A stretch of DNA of 26,820 nt from Prevotellaceae bacterium UBA7017 (GTDB taxonomy: Bacteria; Bacteroidota; Bacteroidia; Bacteroidales; Bacteroidaceae), in assembly GCA_002449535.1 (NCBI GenBank), contig DJWZ01000147.1:1-26820 (forward strand), written 5' to 3'. Below the pieces are notes generated by a model that was not told where the DNA came from, searched no databases, and worked only from the letters and a program-made list of their open reading frames with translations. This document shows, one piece after another, positions 1 through 7,647 of the stretch. The stretch's first letter is position 1. Each line of letters opens with the position of its first letter. The translations under genes were made by a program, and so were the position numbers.

Positions 1-135
1 GAGACAGCACAGCGTTTCAGAGATTGTATCCTGTCAAAAGGCGGCACCGAGCATCCGGCAGTTCTTTATAAGCGATTCAAAGGTTCCGAGCCGACTATTG
101 ATGCACTCCTTGAACGCAATGGCATAAAAAAGCCG
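1..135 (+). CDS. M3 family metallopeptidase, C-terminal end only (partial)
   Basis: The first 45 codons are open in frame 1 and read like the extreme C-terminus of M3 oligopeptidases (peptidyl-dipeptidase Dcp/OpdA type). They show the motif FRDCILSKGGTEHP, then LYKRFKGSEPTIDALLERNG, which in this family lies just before the protein end. M3 enzymes are cytoplasmic or periplasmic zinc peptidases that cut short peptides; the HExxH site would lie upstream of the window. The oddity is that no stop codon follows: the frame continues through GIKKP straight into the ATG of the deaminase at 136. Either the two proteins are fused or a base is wrong near the six-A run at 126-131. The family call rests on a short segment, so it is moderate. 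Confidence 0.62.
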
Positions 136-564
136 ATGGACAAACAGGCTCAGTTAGACCAGCGCTATCTCAGGATGGCACAGATATGGGCAGAAAACAG
201 CTATTGCAAGCGTCGTCAGGTTGGAGCCCTTGTAGTAAAAGACAAGCGCATCATCAGCGATGGATACAACGGCACCCCAAGCGGATTTGACAACATTTGC
301 GAAGAGAACAATGTTTCTTTCCCATACGTGCTGCATGCAGAAGCCAACGCCATAACGAAACTGGCTCGCTCACATAATAACAGCGATGGCTCTACACTAT
401 ATGTTACAGCATCTCCATGTATAGAATGTGCGAAACTGATTATCCAGTCAGGAATAAAGCGTGTTGTCTATGGAGAGCAATATCGCCTCGACGATGGGCT
501 GAAACTGCTGGCACGGGCTGGAATAGAAACTGTTCTAATGGAAAACGTCAATAAAAGCGAATAA
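136..564 (+). CDS. Deoxycytidylate (dCMP) deaminase
   Basis: 142 residues if begun at this ATG. The zinc-dependent cytidine/deoxycytidylate deaminase signature is complete: HAEAN with His67 (zinc) and Glu69 (proton shuttle), and SPCIEC with Cys95 and Cys98 (zinc). The N-terminal part (QVGALVV, GYNGTPSGFDN) matches dCMP deaminases of the ComEB/phage T4 type, which turn dCMP into dUMP to feed thymidylate synthesis in the cytoplasm. The length fits the family. The start is uncertain in an unusual way: the reading frame is open upstream to base 1 and encodes the M3 peptidase tail, so the ATG may be an internal methionine of a fusion protein. The next gene begins 12 bases after the stop, consistent with one transcript. 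Confidence 0.9.
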   Translation: MDKQAQLDQRYLRMAQIWAENSYCKRRQVGALVVKDKRIISDGYNGTPSGFDNICEENNVSFPYVLHAEANAITKLARSHNNSDGSTLYVTASPCIECAKLIIQSGIKRVVYGEQYRLDDGLKLLARAGIETVLMENVNKSE

Positions 565-576
565 TACGATAGAAGT

Positions 577-2175
577 ATGAAGCAAAGATATATGCCCCTG
601 TTGATGGCACTCTGTGTTGTCATTGGAATATTGATAGGTTCCTTTTATGCCAATCATTTTTCCAACAACAGATTAAGCATCATCAATTCTGGAACCAACA
701 AGCTAAACAACCTCCTCCACATTATCAATGACCAATATGTTGATACTGTGAATATAGGTCATCTTGTTGAGACAGCAATTCCCCAGATACTTTCAGAACT
801 TGACCCCCACTCTGTCTATATCCCTGCCAACGAGGCACAGATAGCAAGTGATGACCTGAAGGGAGAATTCTATGGTATCGGAATAGAATTTGTCATCAGG
901 GAAGATACTATCCATGTCCAGAATGTCATTGACGGTGGTCCTGCACAGCGTGCCGGTGTCATTGCCGGAGATAAAATCATCAGCATTAACGGCAAGCCCT
1001 ATGTTGGTGACACCATCAATAGCGATGGTGCCATGCGTCAACTCAAGGGTCCCGACAAGACGAAAGTACGTGTAGGTATCAAGCGATATGGCAGTTCCAA
1101 GCCTCTGTCTGTCGAGATAACACGCGGGAAGATAACGACCAAGAGCATTCTTGCCACCTATATGCTTGATGACAAGACAGGTTATATCCGCGTCAAGAAT
1201 TTTGGAGAGCACACCTATGAGGAATTCCTTGCTTCTCTTGCACAACTGCAGCAGGAAAGTTTTTCAAACCTCGTCATCGACCTTCGGGATAATACAGGCG
1301 GGTACCTTGAAGCTGCTGTCCAGATGGCTAATGAGTTTCTTCCAAAAGACAGACTGATTGTATATACCCAGGGTCGCCGTTCTCAACGTCAGGATTACAA
1401 GAGTGACGGACGTGGTTCTTATCAGGACATTCCCATGGTGGTTCTCATCAACGAGATATCAGCATCAGCATCCGAGATTTTTGCAGGAGCAATGCAGGAC
1501 AACGATCGTGGTACCATTATCGGAAGGCGTTCTTATGGCAAGGGATTGGTGCAACAGCAGATTGCTTTCGCCGATGGCAGCATGATTCGCCTCACCGTGG
1601 CACGCTACTACACACCTTCTGGGCGTTGCATACAGAAGCCCTACGCCAAAGGCGATACCAAGGACTATCAGCAAGATATCATAAATCGCTACGAGAATGG
1701 TGAGTTCTTCTCAAAAGACAGCATAAAGCATGAGGGTCCGGAATATCATACCATCAGCGGCAAGCCTGTCTATGGCGGTGGTGGCATAACCCCTGACATC
1801 TTTGTTGCAGAAGATACTACAAACATAACTTCCTACTATCGTGAAGCAAGTATGACAGGTCTCATAATGCAGTTTGCATTCACATATACGGATGATAATA
1901 GACTGAAGCTAAACAACTTCAAAGAAATGCAGGAGCTTGCCGACTATCTGGTAAGCCAGCATACCGTTGATAAGTTTGCCGACTATGCAAACAAGCGTGG
2001 CTTGCAACGTCGCAACCTCATGATTAAGAAGTCACACAAGTTACTTGAGACATTTATCAACTCACGAATCATCTATAACATCCTTGATGAACAAGCTTGG
2101 ATGGAATACCTCAATCAAGATGACAAGGCAATAGAAGAAGCCCTGCGCTTTTTTCAACAACAAAAGAAGAATTAA
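577..2175 (+). CDS. S41 family C-terminal processing peptidase (CtpA/Prc-like)
   Basis: 532 residues. An N-terminal hydrophobic segment (about residues 7-25) acts as a signal or membrane anchor, placing the protease in the periplasm. A PDZ domain lies at about 95-180 (GGPAQRAGVIAGDKIISING), followed by the S41 catalytic domain at about 195-410. The catalytic Ser-Lys pair is inferred as Ser297 (in NEISASASEIFAGAMQDND) and Lys322 (in SYGKGLVQ); their 25-residue spacing equals that of E. coli Prc. The region after about 420 is a helical C-terminal extension. Such tail-specific proteases trim or degrade periplasmic and envelope proteins. It sits between the deaminase and pheA in a same-strand run with 12- and 27-base gaps, so it is probably cotranscribed; no functional link to the aromatic genes is evident. 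Confidence 0.93.
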   Translation: MKQRYMPLLMALCVVIGILIGSFYANHFSNNRLSIINSGTNKLNNLLHIINDQYVDTVNIGHLVETAIPQILSELDPHSVYIPANEAQIASDDLKGEFYGIGIEFVIREDTIHVQNVIDGGPAQRAGVIAGDKIISINGKPYVGDTINSDGAMRQLKGPDKTKVRVGIKRYGSSKPLSVEITRGKITTKSILATYMLDDKTGYIRVKNFGEHTYEEFLASLAQLQQESFSNLVIDLRDNTGGYLEAAVQMANEFLPKDRLIVYTQGRRSQRQDYKSDGRGSYQDIPMVVLINEISASASEIFAGAMQDNDRGTIIGRRSYGKGLVQQQIAFADGSMIRLTVARYYTPSGRCIQKPYAKGDTKDYQQDIINRYENGEFFSKDSIKHEGPEYHTISGKPVYGGGGITPDIFVAEDTTNITSYYREASMTGLIMQFAFTYTDDNRLKLNNFKEMQELADYLVSQHTVDKFADYANKRGLQRRNLMIKKSHKLLETFINSRIIYNILDEQAWMEYLNQDDKAIEEALRFFQQQKKN

Positions 2176-2202
2176 CACAACACAAACGATATAAAAAAAA
2201 TT

Positions 2203-3036
2203 ATGAAAAGAATAGCTATACAAGGTGAAGTCGGTAGCTTTCATGACATTACGGCACACCACTACTTCCCAGATGACCAGCTTCAGATAATATGCTGCTC
2301 TACCTTCGAAGATGTGTTTCAGAATATGCATGAAGACCCCACAGTCATCGGCATCGTTGCCATTGAGAATACCATTGCCGGCTCCCTACTCCACAATTAT
2401 GCCCTGCTTCGTGACAGTGGCTTTACCATTGTCGGTGAACATAAGACGCATATCAGTCACTGCATCTGTGCCCTCCCAGGACAGAAGAAGGAAGCCCTCA
2501 CAGAGGTACATTCCCATCCTGTTGCCCTGGCACAGTGTCAGCAGTATCTCTCGAAATATCCTAATATGAAGATTGTCGAGACAGAAGACACTGCCGGTTC
2601 TGCCAAGAACATTGCAGCAAAGAATCTCATGGGTGTAGCAGCCCTCTGTCATGCTGATGCAGCACGTCTGTATGGTCTTGAAGTATTGGAAGACAAGGTA
2701 GAGGACAATCCTCACAACTTCACACGCTTCCTTATTGTCTGCGACAGCAGGAAGGCAGACTTCCTCCGTCCCCTTAATGAGGCAGACAAGGCAAGCATTG
2801 TATTCTCCCTTCCCCACGAAGAGGGTTCGCTGTCACAGGTTCTCTCGATACTCTCATTCTACAAGATAAACCTCACCAAGATACAGTCACTGCCTATCAT
2901 AGGCAAAGAGTGGGAATATCTTTTCTATGTCGATGTCACCTATGATGACCTCATCCGATACCGCCAGAGTATTGATGCTATCACCCCGCTCACAAGAGAC
3001 CTCAGAATACTCGGTGAATACACAGCAGCGAAATAA
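2203..3036 (+). CDS. pheA: Prephenate dehydratase (monofunctional, with ACT domain)
   Basis: 277 residues. It converts prephenate to phenylpyruvate, the committed step to phenylalanine, in the cytoplasm. The dehydratase domain fills residues 1-185 and includes the substrate-site motif HNFTRF (Thr174-Arg175-Phe176) and AIENTIAGSL. A C-terminal ACT domain (about 195-270) has the usual GSLSQVLS and the segment TKIQSLPIIGKEWEYLFYVD, which corresponds to the ESRP phenylalanine-binding motif; the Glu and Arg of that motif are Gln and Leu here. Feedback control by Phe is therefore likely but not certain. There is no chorismate mutase domain, unlike E. coli PheA; that activity is on the DAHP synthase two genes downstream. 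The start follows an A-rich leader typical of Bacteroidetes. Confidence 0.95.
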   Translation: MKRIAIQGEVGSFHDITAHHYFPDDQLQIICCSTFEDVFQNMHEDPTVIGIVAIENTIAGSLLHNYALLRDSGFTIVGEHKTHISHCICALPGQKKEALTEVHSHPVALAQCQQYLSKYPNMKIVETEDTAGSAKNIAAKNLMGVAALCHADAARLYGLEVLEDKVEDNPHNFTRFLIVCDSRKADFLRPLNEADKASIVFSLPHEEGSLSQVLSILSFYKINLTKIQSLPIIGKEWEYLFYVDVTYDDLIRYRQSIDAITPLTRDLRILGEYTAAK

Positions 3037-3080
3037 GTGATTAGAGGTTATAGAGTATTTCAATTTTCAATCTTTATAAA

Positions 3081-4241
3081 ATGATACGTCCAGCAGACAG
3101 ACTAAATACAGTACAAGAATATTACTTCAGCCGCAAGCTGAAAGAAGTTGCACAACTCAATGCCGAAGGAAAAGATATTATTTCCCTCGCCATTGGCTCC
3201 CCCGACATGCCCCCATCTCAAAAAACCATAGACACACTGTGCAAGGTTGCCTACGACCCTAATGCACACGGATACCAGCCTACCATGGGTACTCCTGAAT
3301 TGCGTGAGGCAATGGCTTACTTCTACAAGAGATGGTATAACGTAGATCTCGACCCCAAGACGGAGATTCTTCCCCTCATCGGTTCGAAGGAGGGCATTCT
3401 CCATGTCACCCTCGCTTTCTGCAATCCTGGTGACGAAGTGCTGGTGCCAAATCCTGGATATCCGACATATACATCCCTCAGCAAGATTCTCGGACAGAAG
3501 ATTGTCAACTACAACCTGAAGGAAGACGATGGCTGGCAGCCTGATTTTGAGCAGTTGGAGGCAATGGACCTCAGCAAGGTAAGACTGATGTGGACCAACT
3601 ACCCCAACATGCCGACAGGTGGCAATGCCCGCAGAGCCACCTACGAACGCCTTGTTCGCTTTGCCAAGGAGCATGACATCGTGGTAGTAAATGACAACCC
3701 TTACTCCTTCATCATTAACGACTGCCCCCAATCCCTGCTGCAGATTCCCGGAGCAAGAGATTGCTGCATAGAATTCAACTCTATGTCAAAGAGCCATAAC
3801 ATGCCTGGTTGGCGTGTGGGACTCGTTGCCACCAATGCAGAGTTTATCTCATGGATATTGAAGATAAAGAGTAACATAGACTCAGGCACCTTCAGGGGCA
3901 TCCAGCTGGCAGCAGCAGAGGCATACCACAACACTGACGAGTGGCATAAGGAGTACAACTACCAGAATTACAAACGCCGGCGTGCCATCGCTGAAGAGAT
4001 TATGGACGTGCTCCATTGCACATACGACACCACGAGCGTCGGCATGTTCCTGTGGGGACGTATCCCTGACAGCTATGCCACCTGTGAGGAGTTGACAGAG
4101 AAGGTACTCCACAAGGCTCGTGTCTTCATTACCCCAGGCTTCATCTTTGGCAGCAATGGCGAACGGTATATCCGCATCTCCCTCTGTGCAAAGGACGAGA
4201 AGATGCAGGAAGCCCTCGAAAGAATAAAGTCAATAATGTAA
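3081..4241 (+). CDS. PLP-dependent class I/II aminotransferase, probably aromatic
   Basis: 386 residues, fold type I aminotransferase. The Schiff-base lysine is Lys237 in SMSKSHNMPGWRVG, with the phosphate-binding Arg245 just after. Asn176 in NYPNMPTG and the DNPY motif (Asp205, Tyr208) would hold the cofactor ring. Overall similarity is to the LL-diaminopimelate/aspartate aminotransferase-like subgroup. Its position between prephenate dehydratase and DAHP synthase implies that it aminates phenylpyruvate and hydroxyphenylpyruvate, the last step to Phe and Tyr, or possibly prephenate itself. That substrate assignment is inference from neighbours only. It begins 44 bases after pheA and ends 19 bases before the next gene, so it is probably in the same transcript. 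Confidence 0.9.
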   Translation: MIRPADRLNTVQEYYFSRKLKEVAQLNAEGKDIISLAIGSPDMPPSQKTIDTLCKVAYDPNAHGYQPTMGTPELREAMAYFYKRWYNVDLDPKTEILPLIGSKEGILHVTLAFCNPGDEVLVPNPGYPTYTSLSKILGQKIVNYNLKEDDGWQPDFEQLEAMDLSKVRLMWTNYPNMPTGGNARRATYERLVRFAKEHDIVVVNDNPYSFIINDCPQSLLQIPGARDCCIEFNSMSKSHNMPGWRVGLVATNAEFISWILKIKSNIDSGTFRGIQLAAAEAYHNTDEWHKEYNYQNYKRRRAIAEEIMDVLHCTYDTTSVGMFLWGRIPDSYATCEELTEKVLHKARVFITPGFIFGSNGERYIRISLCAKDEKMQEALERIKSIM

Positions 4242-4260
4242 ACATAAAACAACACAACTC

Positions 4261-5328
4261 ATGGAATTAGAATTACAACCATTAAACCTACCCAAGGACA
4301 CAGAAAAGGGCCCATTCATCATTGCAGGTCCTTGTTCGGCAGAAAGTGAAGAGCAGGTTATGACAACAGCCAAGCAACTGGCAGACAAGGGATGCCATAT
4401 GTTCCGTGCCGGCGTATGGAAGCCACGTACCAAGCCAGGAGGCTTCGAAGGACATGGCGAGCCGGCTCTGAAATGGCTCAAGCAGGTAAAGGAAGAGACC
4501 GGTATGCTCATCGGCACAGAGGTAGCCACCCCGGAACATGTGCAGTTAGCAATGAACTATGGTGTTGACATCCTGTGGATAGGAGCCCGCACAACGGCAA
4601 ATCCCTTTGCCGTGCAGCTGCTGGCAGACTCTATGCATGGCCTCGACATCCCCGTGCTCGTCAAGAATCCCGTCAACCCAGACCTCGAACTGTGGATTGG
4701 TGCGTTGGAACGCATCAATGCTGCTGGCATCAAGCAACTGGGTGTCATCCATCGTGGATTCTCTTCTTATGAAAAGTCTATGTATCGCAATGCTCCTATG
4801 TGGCAGATACCTATAGAGCTGCGTCGTAGAATTCCCGACCTGCCAATCTTCTGCGACCCTTCCCACATGGGTGGCAAACGCGAACTCATTGCGCCCCTCT
4901 GCCAGCAAGCCCTCGACATCGGTGCCGACGGCCTGATGATTGAAAGCCATTGCGACCCGGACAAAGCATGGAGTGATGCAAAGCAGCAACTGACACCAGA
5001 GGTATGCGACTATGTTGTCAGCCTCCTTGTCTCGCGCGAGAAGACATTCACCACAGAGGGCATCAAACAGCTTCGTGTGCAGATTGACCAGATAGACAAT
5101 GACATCATGGAGCTACTCGGCAAGCGTATGCGAGTATGTCGTGAGATTGGCCAGTACAAAAAGGAACACAACATTCAGGTGCTCCAGACAGGACGTTATA
5201 ATGAAATCCTCGACAAACGTGGCGCACAGGGTTCCTTGCTCGGCATGAGCGACAGCTTTGCAAAAGAAATCTTCGAGCACATCCACGAAGAGTCTGTGCG
5301 ACAGCAGCTGGAAATCGTCAAAGGATAA
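4261..5328 (+). CDS. Bifunctional DAHP synthase / chorismate mutase
   Basis: 355 residues carrying two enzymes. Residues 1-260 are a type I-beta 3-deoxy-7-phosphoheptulonate synthase, which condenses phosphoenolpyruvate and erythrose-4-phosphate. Visible are AGPCSAES (Cys25, metal ligand), FRAGVWKPRTKPGGFEG, GARTTANPF, CDPSHMGGKR (His202), and IESHCDPDKAWSD (Glu228, Asp232). Residues about 265-350 form an AroQ-class (CM_2) chorismate mutase: LRVQIDQIDNDIMELLGKRM, then CREIGQYKKEHN. The mutase is at the C-terminus, as in other Bacteroidales, whereas in Bacillus it is N-terminal. It supplies the only chorismate mutase seen in this cluster, and fusion to the entry enzyme suggests that prephenate or chorismate binding could regulate flux. 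That control is known for the family, not shown here. Confidence 0.95.
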   Translation: MELELQPLNLPKDTEKGPFIIAGPCSAESEEQVMTTAKQLADKGCHMFRAGVWKPRTKPGGFEGHGEPALKWLKQVKEETGMLIGTEVATPEHVQLAMNYGVDILWIGARTTANPFAVQLLADSMHGLDIPVLVKNPVNPDLELWIGALERINAAGIKQLGVIHRGFSSYEKSMYRNAPMWQIPIELRRRIPDLPIFCDPSHMGGKRELIAPLCQQALDIGADGLMIESHCDPDKAWSDAKQQLTPEVCDYVVSLLVSREKTFTTEGIKQLRVQIDQIDNDIMELLGKRMRVCREIGQYKKEHNIQVLQTGRYNEILDKRGAQGSLLGMSDSFAKEIFEHIHEESVRQQLEIVKG

Positions 5329-5374
5329 TTCTATTCGACTTTCGCAAGTTTTTCTTGAATAATTCATAATTACA

Positions 5375-6169
5375 ATGAAGGTTTTGATATTAGGAGCAGG
5401 CAAGATGGGTTCATTTTTCATTGACCTCCTCAGCTTCGACCACGAAGTGGGAGTCTTTGAAAAAGACCCTAAGCGTCTGCGCTTCACATATAATTGTCAA
5501 CGTTTTACGGATTTGGAGGAAGTAAGGGCTTTCAAGCCAGAGTTGTGCATCAATGCTGTGACGGTGAAATACACCATTTCAGCCTTCAACGAGGTAATTC
5601 CCTATCTTCCACAGGAATGTATCCTGTCAGACATCGCTTCTGTAAAGACAGGACTCCACGAATACTACAAGGGCACGGGGCGTCGTTTCGTCTCTACCCA
5701 CCCTATGTTTGGTCCTACCTTTGCAAATCTCAACCAACTCAGCGAGGAGAATGCCATCATCATCAATGAGGGTGACTATATGGGCAGGTGCTTCTTTAAG
5801 GACCTCTATAGCAAGCTCGGCCTCAATATTTACGAATACTCTTTCGAGGAGCATGATAAGACTGTTGCTTACTCGCTGTCTATCCCATTCGTCAGCACCT
5901 TTGTCTTCTCTGCTGTCATGAAGCATCAGGATGCCCCTGGTACGACATTCAAGCGTCATCTGCGCATTGCGAAGGGAGTACTCAATGAAGATGACTATCT
6001 GTTGCAGGAAGTCCTCTTCAACCCCTACACCCACGATCAGGTTGACCAGATTCGCAGAGAACTGAAAGACCTCCTTGCCATCATCGACAACAAGGATGCA
6101 GCAGGCATGAAAGCATACCTGACAAAAATACGCTCCAACGTCAAACGAGACGTTGAAGCACTTAAATAA
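5375..6169 (+). CDS. tyrA: Prephenate dehydrogenase
   Basis: 264 residues, close to the minimal length of the family. It oxidatively decarboxylates prephenate to 4-hydroxyphenylpyruvate, the tyrosine branch. The N-terminal Rossmann motif is GAGKMG (residues 7-12). The central SDIASVKT (about 85-92) and STHPMFGPT, with the probable catalytic His109, are diagnostic, and a second conserved His160 occurs in EEHDK. There is neither a chorismate mutase domain nor an ACT domain, so feedback control would have to act elsewhere. It starts 46 bases after the DAHP synthase stop and is the last gene of the + strand run; a strong hairpin follows. Confidence 0.92.
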   Translation: MKVLILGAGKMGSFFIDLLSFDHEVGVFEKDPKRLRFTYNCQRFTDLEEVRAFKPELCINAVTVKYTISAFNEVIPYLPQECILSDIASVKTGLHEYYKGTGRRFVSTHPMFGPTFANLNQLSEENAIIINEGDYMGRCFFKDLYSKLGLNIYEYSFEEHDKTVAYSLSIPFVSTFVFSAVMKHQDAPGTTFKRHLRIAKGVLNEDDYLLQEVLFNPYTHDQVDQIRRELKDLLAIIDNKDAAGMKAYLTKIRSNVKRDVEALK

Positions 6170-6199
6170 CTTCGTACGAAGACCAAAACGAAAAAGAAA

Positions 6200-6230
6200 A
6201 TTGGGCTGGCTCTATTTGAGCCAGCCCAAT
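6200..6230. terminator. Bidirectional rho-independent terminator between convergent genes
   Basis: A perfect 13-bp stem (6200-6212 with 6218-6230) encloses a 5-base loop TATTT. The stem reads ATTGGGCTGGCTC. On the - strand it is followed by TTTTCTTTTTCG, a good U-tract for the secreted protein gene that ends at 6256. On the + strand it is followed by TGCTTATTAT, a weaker U-tract for tyrA. It lies in the 86-base gap between the two convergent stop codons. Confidence 0.88.
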
Positions 6231-6255
6231 TGCTTATTATAACAACTACTGTTTT

Positions 6256-7428
6256 TTACTGAAAGACCTTCTTACCATCCTTGACAACGATGCCCTTGTA
6301 ACCAGCACCAACCTGCTGTCCAGCGAGGTTTACAGCACCGGCAACCTTTGCCTTGGCGCTTTCTGCTTTTACACTGCCAACACCAGTTGGGAGTTCAGCA
6401 TTGACAGTGATAGCCATAAACTGGAAACCGTTTGTTGTGGTTATTATAACAAGATTATCTTTCAACACCTTCAGCTCTACCTCATGCTCCTCTACATCTG
6501 CCGTAGTCAGAGAACCACTAACGAGTTCTGTATTAGAAACCGTCAATGAACGCTCACTTTCACCAGAGCCCTTGAATTTTAACTTTATAACGTCATCCTT
6601 AACCAAAGCACCAAGGTTGATACTTACAGCACTTCCATTTACAGCAAGGTAATTTTTTGACTTGATTCTTACGCGGTCCTCACCCAAACCTGCGCTATTG
6701 TCGCGTGTAAAGGTAAGCCCCTTTGTCAGTTCAAGTTCCACATCGTTTGCCTTCAATGGTTCAAATACGTTTCTTTCTGCCAATACAGCAACATTCTTCC
6801 AATAGTTGTTGTCCTCATCAAATGTCCATGTATTAGCATCAGCAGCCAGATTTGCAGCATCATTATCGCTCAGAACCTGTGTGAAATCCCATGTTGTAGG
6901 AGCTGTTGGGTCAGAAGGCTTTACCTCACCACGATCTACCCTCAGGGTAGTAATTAATGTACCTGTGTTACCATTACGGCCAAGATACAAAATATCATAA
7001 TCTTCTGTCAATGTATAAGTCTCCTCTACAGGGTCATCAGCTGATGTTCTACCATTAACAAACTGTTTTGTTGTAAAAAGAACTGTTATTGCATTTGCTT
7101 CGCCAACCGTGAAGATATCAACAGCAGCTTTCTTGGTTTCATCACTATTATTGAAAGCACCAGCAATAGTAATAACATCACCAGCTTTAAAACCACCTTC
7201 AACACTTATTGTTGCATAATTTGAGTTTAATGCACCACTAGTAGTGTAACCGTTGGCGAATTTTACACCATTAATCGTAGTCGTATTAGTGTAAATCTTA
7301 ACTGTGCTAAAATCTGTTGTACCACTTTTGGTGATTCCTGCCTGACTCTTTGGATAGTCAATTAATGTTTGAGCCTGAACTGTCAGAGCGAGAACTAATA
7401 ATGAAATAAGAGTAAAAATTTTTTTCAT
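6256..7428 (-). CDS. Secreted protein of unknown function with two similar beta-rich modules
   Basis: 390 residues; I recognise no enzyme family. A clear signal peptide (MKKIFTLISLLVLALTVQAQ) sends it out of the cytoplasm. Residues about 22-165 and 178-344 look like two copies of one beta-sandwich-type module: each has a G-x-(L/K)-x-x-D-V-I-x-(I/L) strand in the middle and ends with a hydrophobic strand ending in T(L/V)xV or AITV. The last 30 residues (NLAGQQVGAGYKGIVVKDGK) resemble the short C-terminal tails of Bacteroidetes cell-surface or type IX-secreted proteins. It is divergent from the pectin regulator gene and ends at the shared terminator. It could bind a glycan or the cell surface, but nothing in the sequence proves it. 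Confidence 0.8.
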   Translation of the reverse strand: MKKIFTLISLLVLALTVQAQTLIDYPKSQAGITKSGTTDFSTVKIYTNTTTINGVKFANGYTTSGALNSNYATISVEGGFKAGDVITIAGAFNNSDETKKAAVDIFTVGEANAITVLFTTKQFVNGRTSADDPVEETYTLTEDYDILYLGRNGNTGTLITTLRVDRGEVKPSDPTAPTTWDFTQVLSDNDAANLAADANTWTFDEDNNYWKNVAVLAERNVFEPLKANDVELELTKGLTFTRDNSAGLGEDRVRIKSKNYLAVNGSAVSINLGALVKDDVIKLKFKGSGESERSLTVSNTELVSGSLTTADVEEHEVELKVLKDNLVIITTTNGFQFMAITVNAELPTGVGSVKAESAKAKVAGAVNLAGQQVGAGYKGIVVKDGKKVFQ

Positions 7429-7474
7429 AGAAATTTTGTTTTTTTAGTTAAAAATTTGGTTTGAAATATTGGTA

Positions 7475-7505
7475 CAAAGGTATAAAAATGCATACAAAAA
7501 ACAAA
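7475..7505 (-). promoter_or_regulatory. Bacteroidetes-type promoter for the secreted protein gene
   Basis: On the - strand TTTG (7502-7505) is followed after 19 bases by TACCTTTG (7475-7482), a perfect TAnnTTTG -7 box. This fits the sigma-ABfr consensus TTTG-N19-21-TAnnTTTG. The start codon lies 46 bases downstream of the -7 box. Confidence 0.72.
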
Positions 7506-7525
7506 TGAATATTTGTTGTTTTTAT
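7492..7525. repeat. Imperfect inverted repeat in a divergent promoter region
   Basis: Arms 7492-7506 and 7511-7525 match at 13 of 15 positions around the 4-base centre GAAT; the inner seven (AACAAAT/ATTTGTT) are perfect. It covers the -33 box of the - strand promoter and could be an operator. The sequence is A/T-rich, so chance is a real alternative. Confidence 0.4.
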
Positions 7526-7574
7526 CGACAAACAGGCTAAAATACGCAAAATGCGATAATTTTTCCACCTATTC

Positions 7575-7606
7575 TTTGTCATATTTAATTCTTTTTCTTA
7601 TTTTTG
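7575..7606 (+). promoter_or_regulatory. Bacteroidetes-type promoter for the hybrid regulator gene
   Basis: TTTG (7575-7578) and TATTTTTG (7599-7606) are 20 bases apart, an exact match to the TTTG-N19-21-TAnnTTTG pattern. The ATG of the regulator is 41 bases after the -7 box. Full consensus at both elements suggests constitutive expression of the sensor. Confidence 0.75.
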
Positions 7607-7647
7607 CAGCGTCAATATAAACTATCAATGACTACGACCCAGAAACT

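Noticed and set aside
3102..3731. A 209-codon open frame on the - strand inside the aminotransferase gene
   Set aside because: The + strand protein has complete PLP-enzyme motifs. The antisense translation has no recognisable family, signal or promoter and is a shadow of codon bias.
5329..5374. Possible terminator or promoter between DAHP synthase/chorismate mutase and tyrA
   Set aside because: No stable hairpin with a T-run and no TAnnTTTG box were found in the 46-base gap, so tyrA is best read as part of the upstream transcript.
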